From Agarophyton chilense (Eukaryota > Rhodophyta > Florideophyceae > Gracilariales > Gracilariaceae), in contig JARGXX010000088.1 of the NCBI GenBank assembly GCA_030374765.1, positions 1,426,001 to 1,490,000 of the forward strand: a stretch of DNA of 64,000 bases, written 5' to 3'. The translations under genes and the position numbers were made by a program. This document shows positions 20,661 through 31,325 of the stretch, piece by piece. Position 1 is the first letter of the stretch, and every line of letters begins with the position of its first letter. The notes under the pieces are model-generated. The model was not told where the DNA came from. It searched no databases and saw only the letters and a list, made by a program, of their open reading frames with translations.

Positions 20661-21912
20661 CTATCGCAGCTTCATCCCCCTCGGAACCACAAAAAGCACC
20701 GGGAACATGGGTATTACATAATCTTCGAGTCGCAAAACTTCACCTAGAGTAACATCCTCATTCACGGTCACCCAAGCCCCAACGTCATCCTTTCCTAGAC
20801 AAGAGCCGCAGAATTCTTCGCTCTCCTCATCAACTTCGTCCCTCGTTCGAGTCCACTCACGCCGATATCGCATTTCCAAATCCTCTGCTCTCGTATAGCG
20901 CCGATTCACATCCCAATCAGGCCTGAACTCAAACACCTGCTGCAATATGTCTTTCATACAAACCTGCTCAGTGACTCCTTCCAGATAATCGCTTTGATCG
21001 CCCAGCCCGCATTCCACAACCTCGTCTGGGTAAATTAGTAGCAATGGCCATAACCATTCTCCTTGTTCTTGGTTTGGTTTTGTAATCGTGTACCGTCTTT
21101 GCTGTGCAAACAACGGTGCTCCGAGCGTCATGCCGCGGTTCTTCATCATTCCTGTAACTGTATCGCTCGCTTCCTGTCGTTTACGTTCTCTGTGCTCTCG
21201 TTCCTCTTTCTGGCGTTGCAGCATTTCGATCTTCGCTTCAATAGTTTTCCGTTGTGTTTGGAAAATGTTCGTATCTTTTCCACCTTTCCCGCTGAGTTTG
21301 AGTCCTTGGTTAATGTGACCCATGGCGATATCGTATTTCTCAAGAATAGTCGCGCAGAGAAGTGCCCTGTTCATAAACAACATTAGTTTTCTGCGAACCA
21401 TGTACAGTTGCAAATTATCAATTTCAAAACTTACCTGTAATGTGCTTTGATATTCCTTGGAGTCAACTCTAGGCTCCTTTCCGCATCCTTGAGAGACCGT
21501 CCGTAGTTACCAAGCTTGAATTCAGCCATAGCTCTATTCAAGAACGCTGGACCGAGTGCTTCAGGCACATCTTTTGCGGCTTCAATAGCCTGATCGTATT
21601 TGCGTATGGCGTGTTTGTAGCCCCTGCATTACGTGTGTGAAATACCCACTTATGTTAGAGAATATTCGAATTGCGGTTCATTGGACAACGCTGGGTTGAT
21701 CCTTACCTCTTCCCCCGCTTGAAATGTCTGTTCCCCTCATCTCGAAAAAGTTCAGATTTTTCTTCTGGTGTCTCTTCGTCGTAAAGCATGTGCGATAGAG
21801 CTCCAATTGCCGGCGAAACGTCTTTGGCCTCGTTTTCATCAAGTTTGGGAATTTCGGCTCCTGCTGGAGCAAACAGAGGACAATCTTGCCAGTCCAAGGA
21901 GCTGTTCGTCAT
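20661..21912 (-). CDS. TTC4: TPR protein TTC4/CNS1, Hsp90 co-chaperone
   Basis: Three exons: 21912-21707, 21623-21435 and 21366-20661, 366 residues. Introns are 83 and 68 nt, both phase 2, with GTAAGG/TGCAG and GTAAGT/AACAG ends. The TPR domain (about residues 50-170) reads EEKSELFRDEGNRHFKRG, then HAIRKYDQAIEAAKDV, FLNRAMAEFKLGNYGRSLKD, and HYRRALLCATILEKYD. A charged coiled segment (KIEMLQRQKEEREHRERKRQ) leads to the C-terminal 'wheel' domain (LWPLLLIYPDE to VLFVVPRGMKLR) that is specific to Cns1/TTC4. Yeast Cns1 is essential and binds Hsp90, Hsp70 and eEF2. Splicing is what restores the TPR consensus, which supports the model. Confidence 0.9.
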
Positions 21913-22566
21913 TCTTGTTTCAAAATAAAAACCAACTTGGTAGTAGCTTGGAAGCCTTAAAAATTTTACCTAAACGAGGGTTAAGAAGGGTAGATTGCTA
22001 ACAAATTCTACCTCGGAACATGAACGCAAGGAGTTCGATTCAGGCTGATAGAGTTGTGGGACGGATGTTCGTGGGGCTTTGTCGGAATTCAGGTAATTTA
22101 CGTGTTGTAAGATGGCACGAAAGTACATCATTATTTATATAAATTATGGAAAACATTTTTATTATTTTTTATTATGATGGATCAAATGGTACAAACGCTT
22201 TCTCAGGGCAGTACAGAGTACAGCAGCAGACCGGCCTTGCAGGTGTTCAACCAGCCACCTTTGTAGCTTGATACGGCAAACTCGACATCCACCGTCGTAA
22301 ACCTCAACCATTGCTTCGTTTGTGCGCGGGATATTTCTCTTCCATCCGCCAGCTGATGAATTTTGGCTTTAAGTACATGCAGAGATGTTCGAGAACGTTC
22401 CTCAGGTTAAACTGAAATCGATTAGACCCAACCATTCTCCCTTGTTATACGAAGGTAGATAACTCACATCCTTTCCAAGAAGATCTGCGAGTGTTTGATT
22501 CTAACCTCGAACTAAAGGCCGTTCTTCGCAATCCATACATCACTCTGAAAATATTTCTCAAGCACC
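21913..22566. promoter_or_regulatory. Divergent intergenic region, TTC4 / Pelota
   Basis: The 654-bp region lies between two divergently read genes. An AT-rich patch at about 22125-22175 (TATTTATATAAATTATGG, ATTTTTTATTA) stands out against the GC-balanced surroundings. No gene or repeat was recognised. Confidence 0.4.
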
Positions 22567-23718
22567 ATGCGTCAGCTATCAAGAAATATAGATACAAAGA
22601 CTGGGACGGGCAGTGTTCGACTGGAGCCCATTGACGCCGAGGATATGTGGCATGTATACAACTTGCTGAGCGAGGGAGACCAATTAAGATGCTCGACAAT
22701 TCGGAAGGTGCAATCCGAGACTGCCACGGGCAGTGTGTCTGCTCAAAGAATGAGGCTGACTCTCACCGTTGCCATCCAATCTTTCGATTTTGACGCCTCG
22801 GTCTGCCAAATGCGTGTCTCCGGTCGCGTCGTTTCAGAGAATCAACATGTTCCATCAGGATCGCATCACACGTTGGAACTGGAGCCACACCGCGCCTTCA
22901 CCCTTTTTAAGGAGGCTTGGGATACTGTCCATCTGCAGCATCTGGACACTGCACTGGACCCTCACACAGATGCCGATCTGGGGGCCGTTGTGATGCAGGA
23001 AGGACTTGCGTACGTCTTGTTGGTCTCACGTTCTCTAACAATTACTCGCGCCAGAGTAGAAACAGCGATCCCACGGAAAGGGAAAAATGCTCTTTATAAT
23101 AGAGACAGTGCCATGAACAAGTTTTTCAGCGATGTTTTCAGAGCGCTTCTGCAATCGTTGGAGCTATCTCGTCTGAAAGTGTTGCTCATAGCTTCTCCTG
23201 GATTCGTGAAAGATGAGTTCTTCAAGTTTTCACAGCTTGAGGCATCTCGTCAAGACTTACGCGAGTTCATAGACAACAAGTCAAAGATTATACTTTGTCA
23301 CTCCTCCTCAGGACATAAGCATGCCTTTCAAGAGGTTTTATCTCGCCCGGAGTTGCAGACACGACTCGCGGGGACCAAGGCTGTAGCGGAAGTTCGCGTA
23401 CTGGACGACTTTTTTGAAAAGATGCACAAGGACCCAGATCGTGCAGTTTATGGACCGGCGCACGTGAAGTTCGCCGCTGAGATGGGAGCCATAAACAAAT
23501 TACTTGTGACTGACAAACTTTTTCGTGCGGCTGATGTAAAGCTAAGGAAAAAGTATGTCGCCCTCCTCGAAAGCCTCGAACAAACTGGGTCAACCGTCGT
23601 AAGATTCTCGTCGGAACACGTTACGGGAGAGCGTCTAGATTCAATGAGTGGTGTAGCCGCAATTTTGCGTTTTCCTCTTCCCGGTTTAGATGAAGTGGAT
23701 CCCGCAGAGGGAATTTGA
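22567..23718 (+). CDS. PELO: Pelota/Dom34 ribosome rescue factor
   Basis: 383 residues, single exon, start CACCATGCGTCAG. Pelota with Hbs1 and ABCE1 splits stalled ribosomes in no-go and non-stop decay. Features: N-terminal Sm-like domain with EDMWHVYNLLSEGDQLR and STIRKVQSETATGSV; the HTLELEPHRAFTL and AVVMQEGLAYVLLVS blocks; the central domain with ASPGFVKDEFF, the Pelota counterpart of the eRF1 middle domain without its GGQ; then SSGHKHAFQEVL, DPDRAVYGPAHV and the C-terminal GVAAILRFPLP motif. Length equals human PELO within two residues. Convergent with the FKBP gene 81 bp away. Confidence 0.97.
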   Translation: MRQLSRNIDTKTGTGSVRLEPIDAEDMWHVYNLLSEGDQLRCSTIRKVQSETATGSVSAQRMRLTLTVAIQSFDFDASVCQMRVSGRVVSENQHVPSGSHHTLELEPHRAFTLFKEAWDTVHLQHLDTALDPHTDADLGAVVMQEGLAYVLLVSRSLTITRARVETAIPRKGKNALYNRDSAMNKFFSDVFRALLQSLELSRLKVLLIASPGFVKDEFFKFSQLEASRQDLREFIDNKSKIILCHSSSGHKHAFQEVLSRPELQTRLAGTKAVAEVRVLDDFFEKMHKDPDRAVYGPAHVKFAAEMGAINKLLVTDKLFRAADVKLRKKYVALLESLEQTGSTVVRFSSEHVTGERLDSMSGVAAILRFPLPGLDEVDPAEGI

Positions 23719-23799
23719 TGGTTACTCGACGGTGTGCAGACCTACAAATGGCTATCATATGCTTCGCGCGTGCCTTTTCGCACGACTTTGATGAGCTCG

Positions 23800-24570
23800 T
23801 TACCGTGTCCCGTATGGGTTCACTTGATCTATGAAAAGATCGATGTAGAGATTAGATTGGTTGGGGACAGGACTACGTTCACCAATATCATATCCCAGCA
23901 CGACGTTTCTGTTCGCGGTATGAACATTTAAAAGAACCAGAGAATGAGATTGGAATTAAATGGTTAAGGTTGTGAGAGTGCACGATAAGATGCTTCTCGA
24001 GTGGGTGGAGAGAACTTACGTCAAAATCCGCTCGGCAGTACCGTAGACACGACGAACACCGCCCACGCGCATACCAATGACAGCGTCTTCCACTCCTGGA
24101 GGCACTTGATGAGCTCCGGGGCGAAACATAGCTGGTCTGCTTTCATTGGTATCATCGATAGTGGAACCATTGTCCAGAACGGTGACCCATCTAGCCACAA
24201 CCAAGGTCCCTTTCTCAACTGTTTCTCCGTTTCCCACGACGATGTCTTGAAACCTGAGCTGATCAATGGGATACACAGGGATATTTTCAACAAATGTGGG
24301 AGGTTTTCGGTCAGCTGGAGGGCGTCCGAGATCAACATAACGACGTGTTTTGATAGCGTCATACTCCGAGGCGCTCTCTACAGACTTGGAGACAACAGCT
24401 ATGGGCAGAGTAGCGAGGAAGGTCATGAAAGCGCGGCGCGAAACTGGTTGTACCATATCAGTATTTGGTGCCATGTGCATACAGGGCGTCTGTACTCTGC
24501 TAGAAGCCTGCGATGGAAAACATGTGAGGCATGATGGACACGAAAAACCGAAAGCAATAGTATTGTTCAT
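23800..24570 (-). CDS. Plastid (thylakoid-lumen) FKBP-type prolyl isomerase
   Basis: Two exons, 24570-24020 and 23908-23800, 219 residues; the 111-nt intron is phase 2 with GTAAGT and CGAACAG ends. Splicing adds VLGYDIGERSPVPNQSNLYI and a short tail, which completes the FKBP fold; without it the protein would stop just after the beta-strand RRVYGTAER. The N-terminus has two parts: a Ser/Thr/Cys-rich transit stretch (residues 1-40), then SRRAFMTFLATLPIAVV, a twin-arginine signal with Arg45-Arg46, and a likely cleavage near residue 67. This bipartite leader points to Tat import into the thylakoid lumen. FKBP core blocks are LRFQDIVVGNGETVEKGTLV and PPGVEDAVIGMRVGGVRRV. Catalytic activity was not judged; many lumenal FKBPs have weak activity. 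Confidence 0.87.
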
Positions 24571-25212
24571 TTGAACGGGTCGAGCAAAAGAAATGCGGGC
24601 TCAATCCGTCGCTTGTTTTGTCGTCTATTTCAGTGCTGGCGACATAGAATGTATTCAGACTCACCCTATCTCGTTCGACAACTGTCGGGGAAGCACAAAA
24701 ACCTCTTTTAAAGCCCTATCTGCGCTTGACTCCGCTGGCAGAAGTCATGACTCGAGCAGAGGAGATCGGGTGATTCAGCACAGCTACTGAAGCATGCGTG
24801 ATCCATTTCTAGTCTTCAAAGAATAGATCACACAGCAATGTTCGATTGCCACTCCGTATCAGCCCCAATTCTTGAAGAGCGGTGCGCATTCCAACATGTC
24901 GTTGTCAAAGAGCACAATCGTGGGGTTGATCTAACAGCAGAAAGACAATCCCGCCACTCCTACGTCAGTACTCCTCCAGCACACCCTGTTCAAAATTTCT
25001 GTCCTTTCCACACTCATTATCGAACGAAATCATCAACAACTGGCACAGCCACACGCACCTGACTAAAACTGGACAAAAAACAACGATAGTTGCGATCCGT
25101 TCGTGCGATCGGCACCCGACATCCTGTTCGTCAATCTGTTCAACACGCTGGTGAGCATTTAGAACTGTAACTATTCCGAGATCTCTGCTGATCTTTCCTG
25201 AACGATTTGAAC
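24571..25212. promoter_or_regulatory. Divergent intergenic region, FKBP / PSMA1
   Basis: This 642-bp gap separates two divergently read genes and holds both promoters. Short frames inside lack recognisable content. Confidence 0.4.
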
Positions 25213-25998
25213 ATGTTTCGAAATCAGTATGACACCGATATTACGACATACAGTCCGCAAGGCCGCCTTCATCAGGTGGAGTATGCGATGGAGGCTGTCA
25301 AGCAAGGCTCGGCGGTCGTCGGTGTTCGTTCCAAAACTCACGTGGTGCTGGCCACATTAAAACGTTCTGCTTCTGAACTCGCCTCGCATCAAAAGAAGCT
25401 TTCCGATATTGACGAGCACGTCGGCGTTGCAATCGCCGGGCTGACTGCAGATGCACGGGTTCTTACGCGTTTCATGAGAAATGAATGTCTGAATCACAAA
25501 TATGTGTATGAAACTCCACTCGCGCTTTCGCGTCTTGCACTCTCTGTTGCTGATAAGTGTCAGGTTTCAACTCAGAGAGCCAGCAAGCGACCATATGGAG
25601 TGGGTCTGCTCATTGCTGGATACGACGCAACTGGCCCTCATCTGTTCCAAACTTGCCCGAGTGGTAACTACTATGAATATTATGCTATGGCTATTGGGTC
25701 CAGAAGCCAGGGGGCCAAGACTTACCTCGAGAGATCTTTTGAAAACTTCCCGGATTGCACTTTAGACCAGCTAGCGAAACATGCTGTTTTAGCACTGCGT
25801 GAAACAGTTTCATCATCCAAAGACACAGAGCTAACGTTGGAAAACACCGCGGTTGCCATTGTCGGGAAGGGAACCGATTTCACCATTTTCGAAGAAGATG
25901 CTGTGAAACCATATCTCGATATGATTGACGAAGACGAAAGTGAACAGCCAACTGAAGCCCAAGCCCCGGGCGCAGATACATCTATGACAGATGCATAG
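25213..25998 (+). CDS. PSMA1: 20S proteasome subunit alpha-6 (PSMA1)
   Basis: 261 residues, single exon. It forms part of the alpha ring that gates the 20S core. The N-terminal MFRNQYDTDITTYSPQGRL with QVEYAMEAVKQGS is the alpha-ring signature, and the FRNQYD start is specific to subunit alpha-6 (PSMA1, plant PAF). Further blocks are GVAIAGLTADARVLTRFMR, KRPYGVGLLIAGYD, FQTCPSGNYYEYYAMAIGSRSQGAKTYLER. Alpha subunits lack the catalytic Thr, as here. The tail is acidic (DEDESEQPTEAQ). The ATG at 25213 was chosen over a TTG two codons upstream because the family starts at this Met. Confidence 0.97.
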   Translation: MFRNQYDTDITTYSPQGRLHQVEYAMEAVKQGSAVVGVRSKTHVVLATLKRSASELASHQKKLSDIDEHVGVAIAGLTADARVLTRFMRNECLNHKYVYETPLALSRLALSVADKCQVSTQRASKRPYGVGLLIAGYDATGPHLFQTCPSGNYYEYYAMAIGSRSQGAKTYLERSFENFPDCTLDQLAKHAVLALRETVSSSKDTELTLENTAVAIVGKGTDFTIFEEDAVKPYLDMIDEDESEQPTEAQAPGADTSMTDA

Positions 25999-26198
25999 AG
26001 TTTTCTAGTTGTGAAGTAAATTGTTTCAATGAACAAACTTTCTTTACATTATGAAGAGCGGTACCGCACGTTTTGTCCATTCTCGGGTCTCAGGGCTCTA
26101 TCATTCGTTACAATGCAGATGATCGAGCACTCGCCGAGAATTGTTTCTTCACGCAATCGCATCCGTGGCAGAGCCCTCGCGACTGTTTGTAACGCTCT

Positions 26199-27809
26199 CT
26201 ATGATTGCCGCGAAAGAAGTTTGCTCATAGGGTCCTCTTTCATTTGCCGGCGCAATCTGTACGCTTCCATTGCTTCCTCTGAAACTTTCTGATTGTCCAT
26301 TCCATCTCGCCTTGCAGAATTGTAATTCCTTTGCCTATCATCAAGTGCCGCATGATTCTCTTGAACTTGCTGTTTCCTAATCTCTTGTTCGAGACGAATC
26401 TGACACTTTCGTTCTTCTTCCAGTGCCTTTGTTCTGTCTTTTTCATTCCCTGTATAAGTTTCTTCATCCTGATCCTTGCGATCCATGTATTGCTCAACTA
26501 GAGCCCGCGGGTCTCGTTTCTCAGTTGCCTCCGCGACGCGCTGTTCCATCTCCTTTTCAGTCTCTATGGCAGCTATTCGACCCGCTTCCCCAGTGCAGAA
26601 TGCATAGCGCTGCGTTTGTCGACAGCACGCGTAACCCCACTTGCCATCTTGGAAGAAACTGCCCCATATGGCTTTATGGTTCTTTTCTAACACATCTTCA
26701 GGATAAGCGCTTACAGGTATAGTCTCGATACTTTCTTTCTTGGGGCGCCCTTCAGCATCATACTCCATATACGCCTTTGTCTCGGCAACGTCTGATATTC
26801 CCGGTTGTGGAACTGTATGCTCTTGTCCACCGTACTTATGGATGATCTCAGCGCGACGCTTTTCTTGTAAATCCTTCTTCCTTGTCTCGAATTCTCGGAA
26901 GACAGCTTCCGCCCGAGATGGCTCTGCCTGGAGATGAGGTAGTTGCTTCCCAGCTGAGGAAGCTTTCCTGGTGGTTAACTCCATATTAGCGAGAGTAGTC
27001 ACGTCACCTGAAACCCTTACAAAGTTATCACCAGCATAGTCTTTGTCTTCTGGGTCTATGTCTGGAAGTGGATCAGCTCGCATCGATCGGGACTTTGGGT
27101 CATAGAAAGCAGAGTCCAAATCTAAGTTATACAAGTATTTGGCAGTATCCTCACGTATTCTCAAATTTCGCACGGAAGTCTTTGCGGTCTCGCCCGACTG
27201 TTGTATAACATCTTCGTCCTCTTCATCACTGTCGTTGCTGTCGTCACTTGAGCTGCTACCAGAACTATCTCTTCTCTTCTTCCTTTGTTTCTTTTCAGAG
27301 ACTTTTTTTCCCGCATTTATGCGATCGAGTGTTCTGGAGAACTCTGTATCGTCATAACCATTCCACCTGTCACGCTTTCCTTCAAAGTCAAGATTTACTG
27401 AACCAATAACTTCATCGGGTCGTATACCACGACCAGTTAGTTTGGCTCCGCGCCGACGGGGACGCTCAAGACAGTTTCTAGTGGTGTGCGTCAGAGCTCC
27501 ACAGTTTTCACAAGCACCCTTACGATACTTTGTAGCGGCCGGCCCTTTCACTTTCCCGCGAGGAAGCCACTTCCCGAGTTGGTCAAACTTCCTCTTCTGC
27601 GCATTGTGGTTTTTTTGATGTTTTAGTGACGGCCCTTCCTCATGTAAATACCAAGGTGCTTGTGCAATATACTCCGGAATATGAGGGTTAATAATCCTTC
27701 CATCTGAATCTACCGCCGGGGGCGCAGTACCAGCCTTACGAGCCTCTTCTAGTTCCTTCGCCGCTTTGTAAGCTTCTCGAGTCTTGAAACCGCTGTTAGA
27801 TGAAGCCAT
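26199..27809 (-). CDS. SLU7: Pre-mRNA splicing factor SLU7
   Basis: 536 residues, single exon. SLU7 acts at the second catalytic step and helps 3' splice-site choice. Blocks in order: GFKTREAYKAAKELEEARKAGTAP, INPHIPEYIAQAPWYL at residues 40-55, the CCHC zinc knuckle CENCGALTHTTRNC at 100-113, then GRGIRPDE, RDRWNGYD, an acidic Ser/Asp tract, NLDLDSAFYDPKSRSMR, and KAIWGSFFQDGKWGYACCRQ. The frame is open for 90 further codons upstream of the chosen ATG (27807-27809), but that part is hydrophobic, Phe/Cys-rich and unlike the family, so it is read as 5' UTR. Confidence 0.96.
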   Translation of the reverse strand: MASSNSGFKTREAYKAAKELEEARKAGTAPPAVDSDGRIINPHIPEYIAQAPWYLHEEGPSLKHQKNHNAQKRKFDQLGKWLPRGKVKGPAATKYRKGACENCGALTHTTRNCLERPRRRGAKLTGRGIRPDEVIGSVNLDFEGKRDRWNGYDDTEFSRTLDRINAGKKVSEKKQRKKRRDSSGSSSSDDSNDSDEEDEDVIQQSGETAKTSVRNLRIREDTAKYLYNLDLDSAFYDPKSRSMRADPLPDIDPEDKDYAGDNFVRVSGDVTTLANMELTTRKASSAGKQLPHLQAEPSRAEAVFREFETRKKDLQEKRRAEIIHKYGGQEHTVPQPGISDVAETKAYMEYDAEGRPKKESIETIPVSAYPEDVLEKNHKAIWGSFFQDGKWGYACCRQTQRYAFCTGEAGRIAAIETEKEMEQRVAEATEKRDPRALVEQYMDRKDQDEETYTGNEKDRTKALEEERKCQIRLEQEIRKQQVQENHAALDDRQRNYNSARRDGMDNQKVSEEAMEAYRLRRQMKEDPMSKLLSRQS

Positions 27810-28234
27810 TTCTAAAATTACTTCACAGGATGGTGAAAGTGGAGTAAAGATTCCATCCTTCTGCAAAGTGGTGGCGGGGAACCCTTGCGTTCTTGCACAT
27901 CCCTGCAAAGGTGTAGAACAGAAGCATATACAAAAAACGCCAAAACAGCTGATGGAAAAGAAAAACGGTTTCTTTGCTGGCTTCCGATATCCTAATAATT
28001 TTCGAAATAATTTGCGGTTTGTTGCATTTAATTTGGAATCTCTCCAAAGCCACAAGTACTGTATCATAGAGTGCACCAAATATTGGCCAATGGCCTAAAC
28101 TGAATAGATCTCTCTATTAATATTAGGGGGCATTTTCAAATTCTTTGATAGTCCAACTGAATGAAAGCCAGTCAGAGCCAAACCGGCTCAAACTTTTTTA
28201 CAACTGATGGCAGAATCAGGGCAGTTCTGAACAA

Positions 28235-28259
28235 GCGTGGATTCACCGTGAATCCACGC
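28235..28259. repeat. Perfect inverted repeat, 12-bp arms, 1-nt centre
   Basis: GCGTGGATTCAC, one C, then GTGAATCCACGC. The arms are GC-balanced inside AT-rich DNA. It may be the inner end of a small transposon or a recombination product; no target duplication was found. Confidence 0.7.
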
Positions 28260-29739
28260 ATTAAGGACGGGTGGCACCATATTATTAGTGAAAGAAAACT
28301 TTTGACTTTTGCACAAAAAGAGCAGTTTGTTTTCTTATATTCCCCTGACTGTAGTTGTATGCGCAATTTTTAGCGGAATCAAATCCCTGCAATATTACAA
28401 AGTCGACCACCATCTATGTGAAGCATATTATCGAAGGCAGCTTGTTTGTCCAGTCCAACTCATTTCTGGCGATAATCTGCGATAAGCCAACTCAGCAAAA
28501 CATTTTCCGCCGCAGAATGCAGGCTGTCAGAGCTTAACACCGAAATCATCTGCAAATTTCCCTTTCTCAACAAAATTCCAAAACCAAAATGTAGCTTTAT
28601 TCGAAAATCCCTGAAAAACTGTATGCTGCACTTTTAATCTTTAAGTTTGATATCTTTACGTCAAAAGCGACAATAAGGTGTCAAAAGCCTTTCTTTTTCT
28701 TTTTTATGCACAGATGAACCTTTTTAGAAACTTTTCTACATTTTGATGACTTTGATATCATTTATAAACACTGCACTACGCATTGTATATCTTTTCACAT
28801 TTTTGTCAATTTTTATGCCGATTTCGACAGTAGTAGCCGCATTGGATTGCATTGCTTTATTTTTTGCCTTTTATATTTTAGTTACATTAGTTATTACAGT
28901 TTTTTGGTTAGTATTACCGCTGGAATTCTTCCGGTAGTTGTGAGATTGTAGAAGAGACCAATCTGAATTAGAGATGTATAAACTTGCAGAGAATTCAGAA
29001 TGGGACACAATGCAATGTGTCAGCAACGCTACCCCTAAAAGGGCGAAAGAATATAATGCAATGAAAACAACGTTCCTGACGAGTAGAAGTGAAAGGACGG
29101 AAAGCAACGAATTAGACGGCACGCAACGAAGCCGAGAGCAATAAAGAAACACAGAGGGCGGAGGGTGAGAAAAGAACCTGAGCCACAGGGACGGTTGATC
29201 CTGATTCTTGTTTTTCCATTTCCGTTACCGTAGCCATTCTACTACGCCCCCCAGATTGTCATGGACATTTCCAATCGTCCAATAGTAGTACCGTGCTTTT
29301 TCTAACGCCACGCACTGGGGCTTGCAACTGTACACCTCTCCAGAGAACAAGATGCGCAGACCAACTGCACTGCAACCGTTGCTCGATCAAGGCTACGAAA
29401 TCAACTGAGCAATGCTATTTGCCGACGATCTTTGTCACTCTCTAGTATCATACTCCATCGCTTGTGCGCTTCATCATGCGCAGATCACTCAAGTTATTAT
29501 TTTACCCACTAGGAGCGTCAACACTATAGGACCACCAACCTCCGGTACAGTAGTCAAAAGGCAGCATGACCAAAAAAACGATTTTTGAACGAAAAGACAA
29601 ATAAATCTGAATATAATACTGCTTAGCGTCTCTCAAAACGATAACTAGCTTTGAAAAAAACACAGAACAATGCTTTTACTGTATTCCAAAATAGAAACCA
29701 CTTTTTCAATCATTTCTCCAACGCCTTTAAAAGCATTAG

Positions 29740-30200
29740 TATTTTGTCTCAGCCACATATGTAGCTACGACAGAAATTTAATGTCGCTTCATACCCTGCC
29801 CAACTGATTTGAAAACACTTTCCGACATCTTAGTTGACTCTTCTGCAATGCACTCTTTCAAATCCTGTTTTGTAGAAAACTGTAGTGCATTGCGGTAGGC
29901 AGCTTCCGCTCAATAAACCTCAGATATTCTCTTTGGTCTTTTCATCAGATGACTGGCTCGCCCAATCCATTACAGACACGTTTTTTGTAACAAATCAGCC
30001 TTTCGTTTGATAAAAAACGTTCATAAGACAGTTGTACTGTTGTGAGATCCTGTTTTCACAATGAATGATTGCCGTTTTGGGCTGTTGATAATCTTCTACA
30101 GCCATCTTATACTTTTCCAAATTCTTCATTCCTTAAATAAAATCCAAATCGTAAAAACAATAAAACGAAAAAGACCCCCAAATAATGACTGCATGACACT
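29740..30200 (-). mobile_element. Decayed Tc1/mariner transposase, C-terminal half
   Basis: Read on the minus strand, scattered but ordered transposase blocks appear: a stretch resembling the QQDNAPVHKS region near 30045 (QDLTTVQLSYERF), SVMDWASQSSD with ENI and GLLS about 29920-29985, QFSTKQDLKECI near 29860, and a C-terminal MKRH..ISVVATYV. They align in order with the Tc1-like copy at 60867-61861 (VMEWPARFPD, ENIWGMLAR, QFDTVFDLKNCI, MRKRCISVI). At least two stops interrupt the frame: a TGA where the Trp of ENIW is expected and a TAA after MKRH. Frame shifts also occur. The N-terminal half was not found; the adjoining LTR element may have cut it. Confidence 0.65.
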
Positions 30201-30473
30201 TATTTTCCCTCTGTGCACTGTGTGGTCGGTGGTGAGCGCTTTATACGCTACGTTCTTAAAGAGTAAAGTAACAGGTGGTACACCAGCTCTTTTTCCTTGG
30301 ACTGAACTGCGCCGTTTACGTTGCTGCAGCGGATATGGGAATTTTGTACACCGTCGTGTAAATTAGCCCGGACACTGTTTTACATGTATGCAGCGCTTAC
30401 GTCGACAGCTCACCCTGTCGTGCAGTGGGCGCTTCAAGACGATTTTATCTTTTCTAAATTCGTTGCAGCAGGG

Positions 30474-30919
30474 TGTAACGCAATGACGGATGTGTCATCG
30501 TACCGGTCTCGATAAGGGGTAGCGTGGTAGAGCGGGTCCTAAAATTCGAATCCTTGACGGCGGCACTCCCAAAGTACTTGGTGCAATGGGCTAGCGTTTA
30601 CTGCGTAGTCCTACAGGTTGGAGCTACGGAAATGATTGTTTGAAGATCAAAAGGTGGAACTAATATACCAAAGAGGGTTATTTAGTATCCAAACGGAGCC
30701 TACCGTATTCTAATGGAGAAGCGTCACTCGAGCCAAGTAAATAGTACTGGCGAGGCGCTAAGATCTTCCTGGCACTGTACTGCTAATCTATTACACTAAT
30801 TAAAATAAATTAATAATCTACATGAGTCCATTTGAGGTCGACCCGTACACGTGTTACCTGCAAGGTCCTTCGAGGCCCGACAGCTTACAAAGTTCAACCA
30901 TTATCATCACTCCTTCACA
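30474..30919 (-). repeat. Left (3') LTR of element B
   Basis: Similarity to 44338-44783 starts and stops at TG/CA borders. A segment resembling the Pol III B box (AATTCGAATCC, 30543-30553) lies inside it on the plus strand. Confidence 0.75.
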
Positions 30920-31325
30920 TATCTCCATCGTTAATATTCGACCGTCACGGCGGAGTCCAGATGGCCTCATGATTGACCCAGGGGACGCAAGCACATCATT
31001 GCTTCCGGAACCATTGGGCGCAACGGGACTTCGAGTCGTGTTAGCCTGCGGGGATGCGAGGGAGCGCGAGCTAATCATTGGCGCCCAAGGGCAATGAACT
31101 CGCCTAAGGAGTGAAACACCCACGTGCCGTGAGCACTGGCCATAGAGGCATCGCCGGCGTATTTCTCGCTTCGGGTTGTCAAGATGGTTCATTGGCTTCT
31201 TCCTTAGTCTCGTTTCTTCCTTTGTTGACCTTCCGCGCTTCTTTCACCGTGGTTTACGCCTTTCAGTCCATCCGAGTCAACTCCGTCACTTCGTTTTACC
31301 ATCGTGGTACTTTTCCATTGGTCGC

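Larger units (their letters stand above)
27810..30473. other. Intergenic, AT-rich, 2.7 kb, edge of transposon block
   Basis: The base composition turns clearly AT-rich from about 28100 on. The stretch holds a 25-bp hairpin and a decayed Tc1/mariner transposase (both listed). A 64-codon hydrophobic frame at 28743-28937 is AT-driven and not accepted. No host gene was recognised. Confidence 0.5.

Noticed and set aside
27810-28079. 90-codon N-terminal extension of SLU7
   Set aside because: It is hydrophobic and Phe/Cys-rich; SLU7 proteins start near the chosen Met.
30822-31097. Plus-strand frame resembling the one at 44686-44940 (both begin MS..EVDPY.C.LQ.PS)
   Set aside because: The shared part lies inside the two LTR copies and stops at the LTR border, so LTR similarity explains it.
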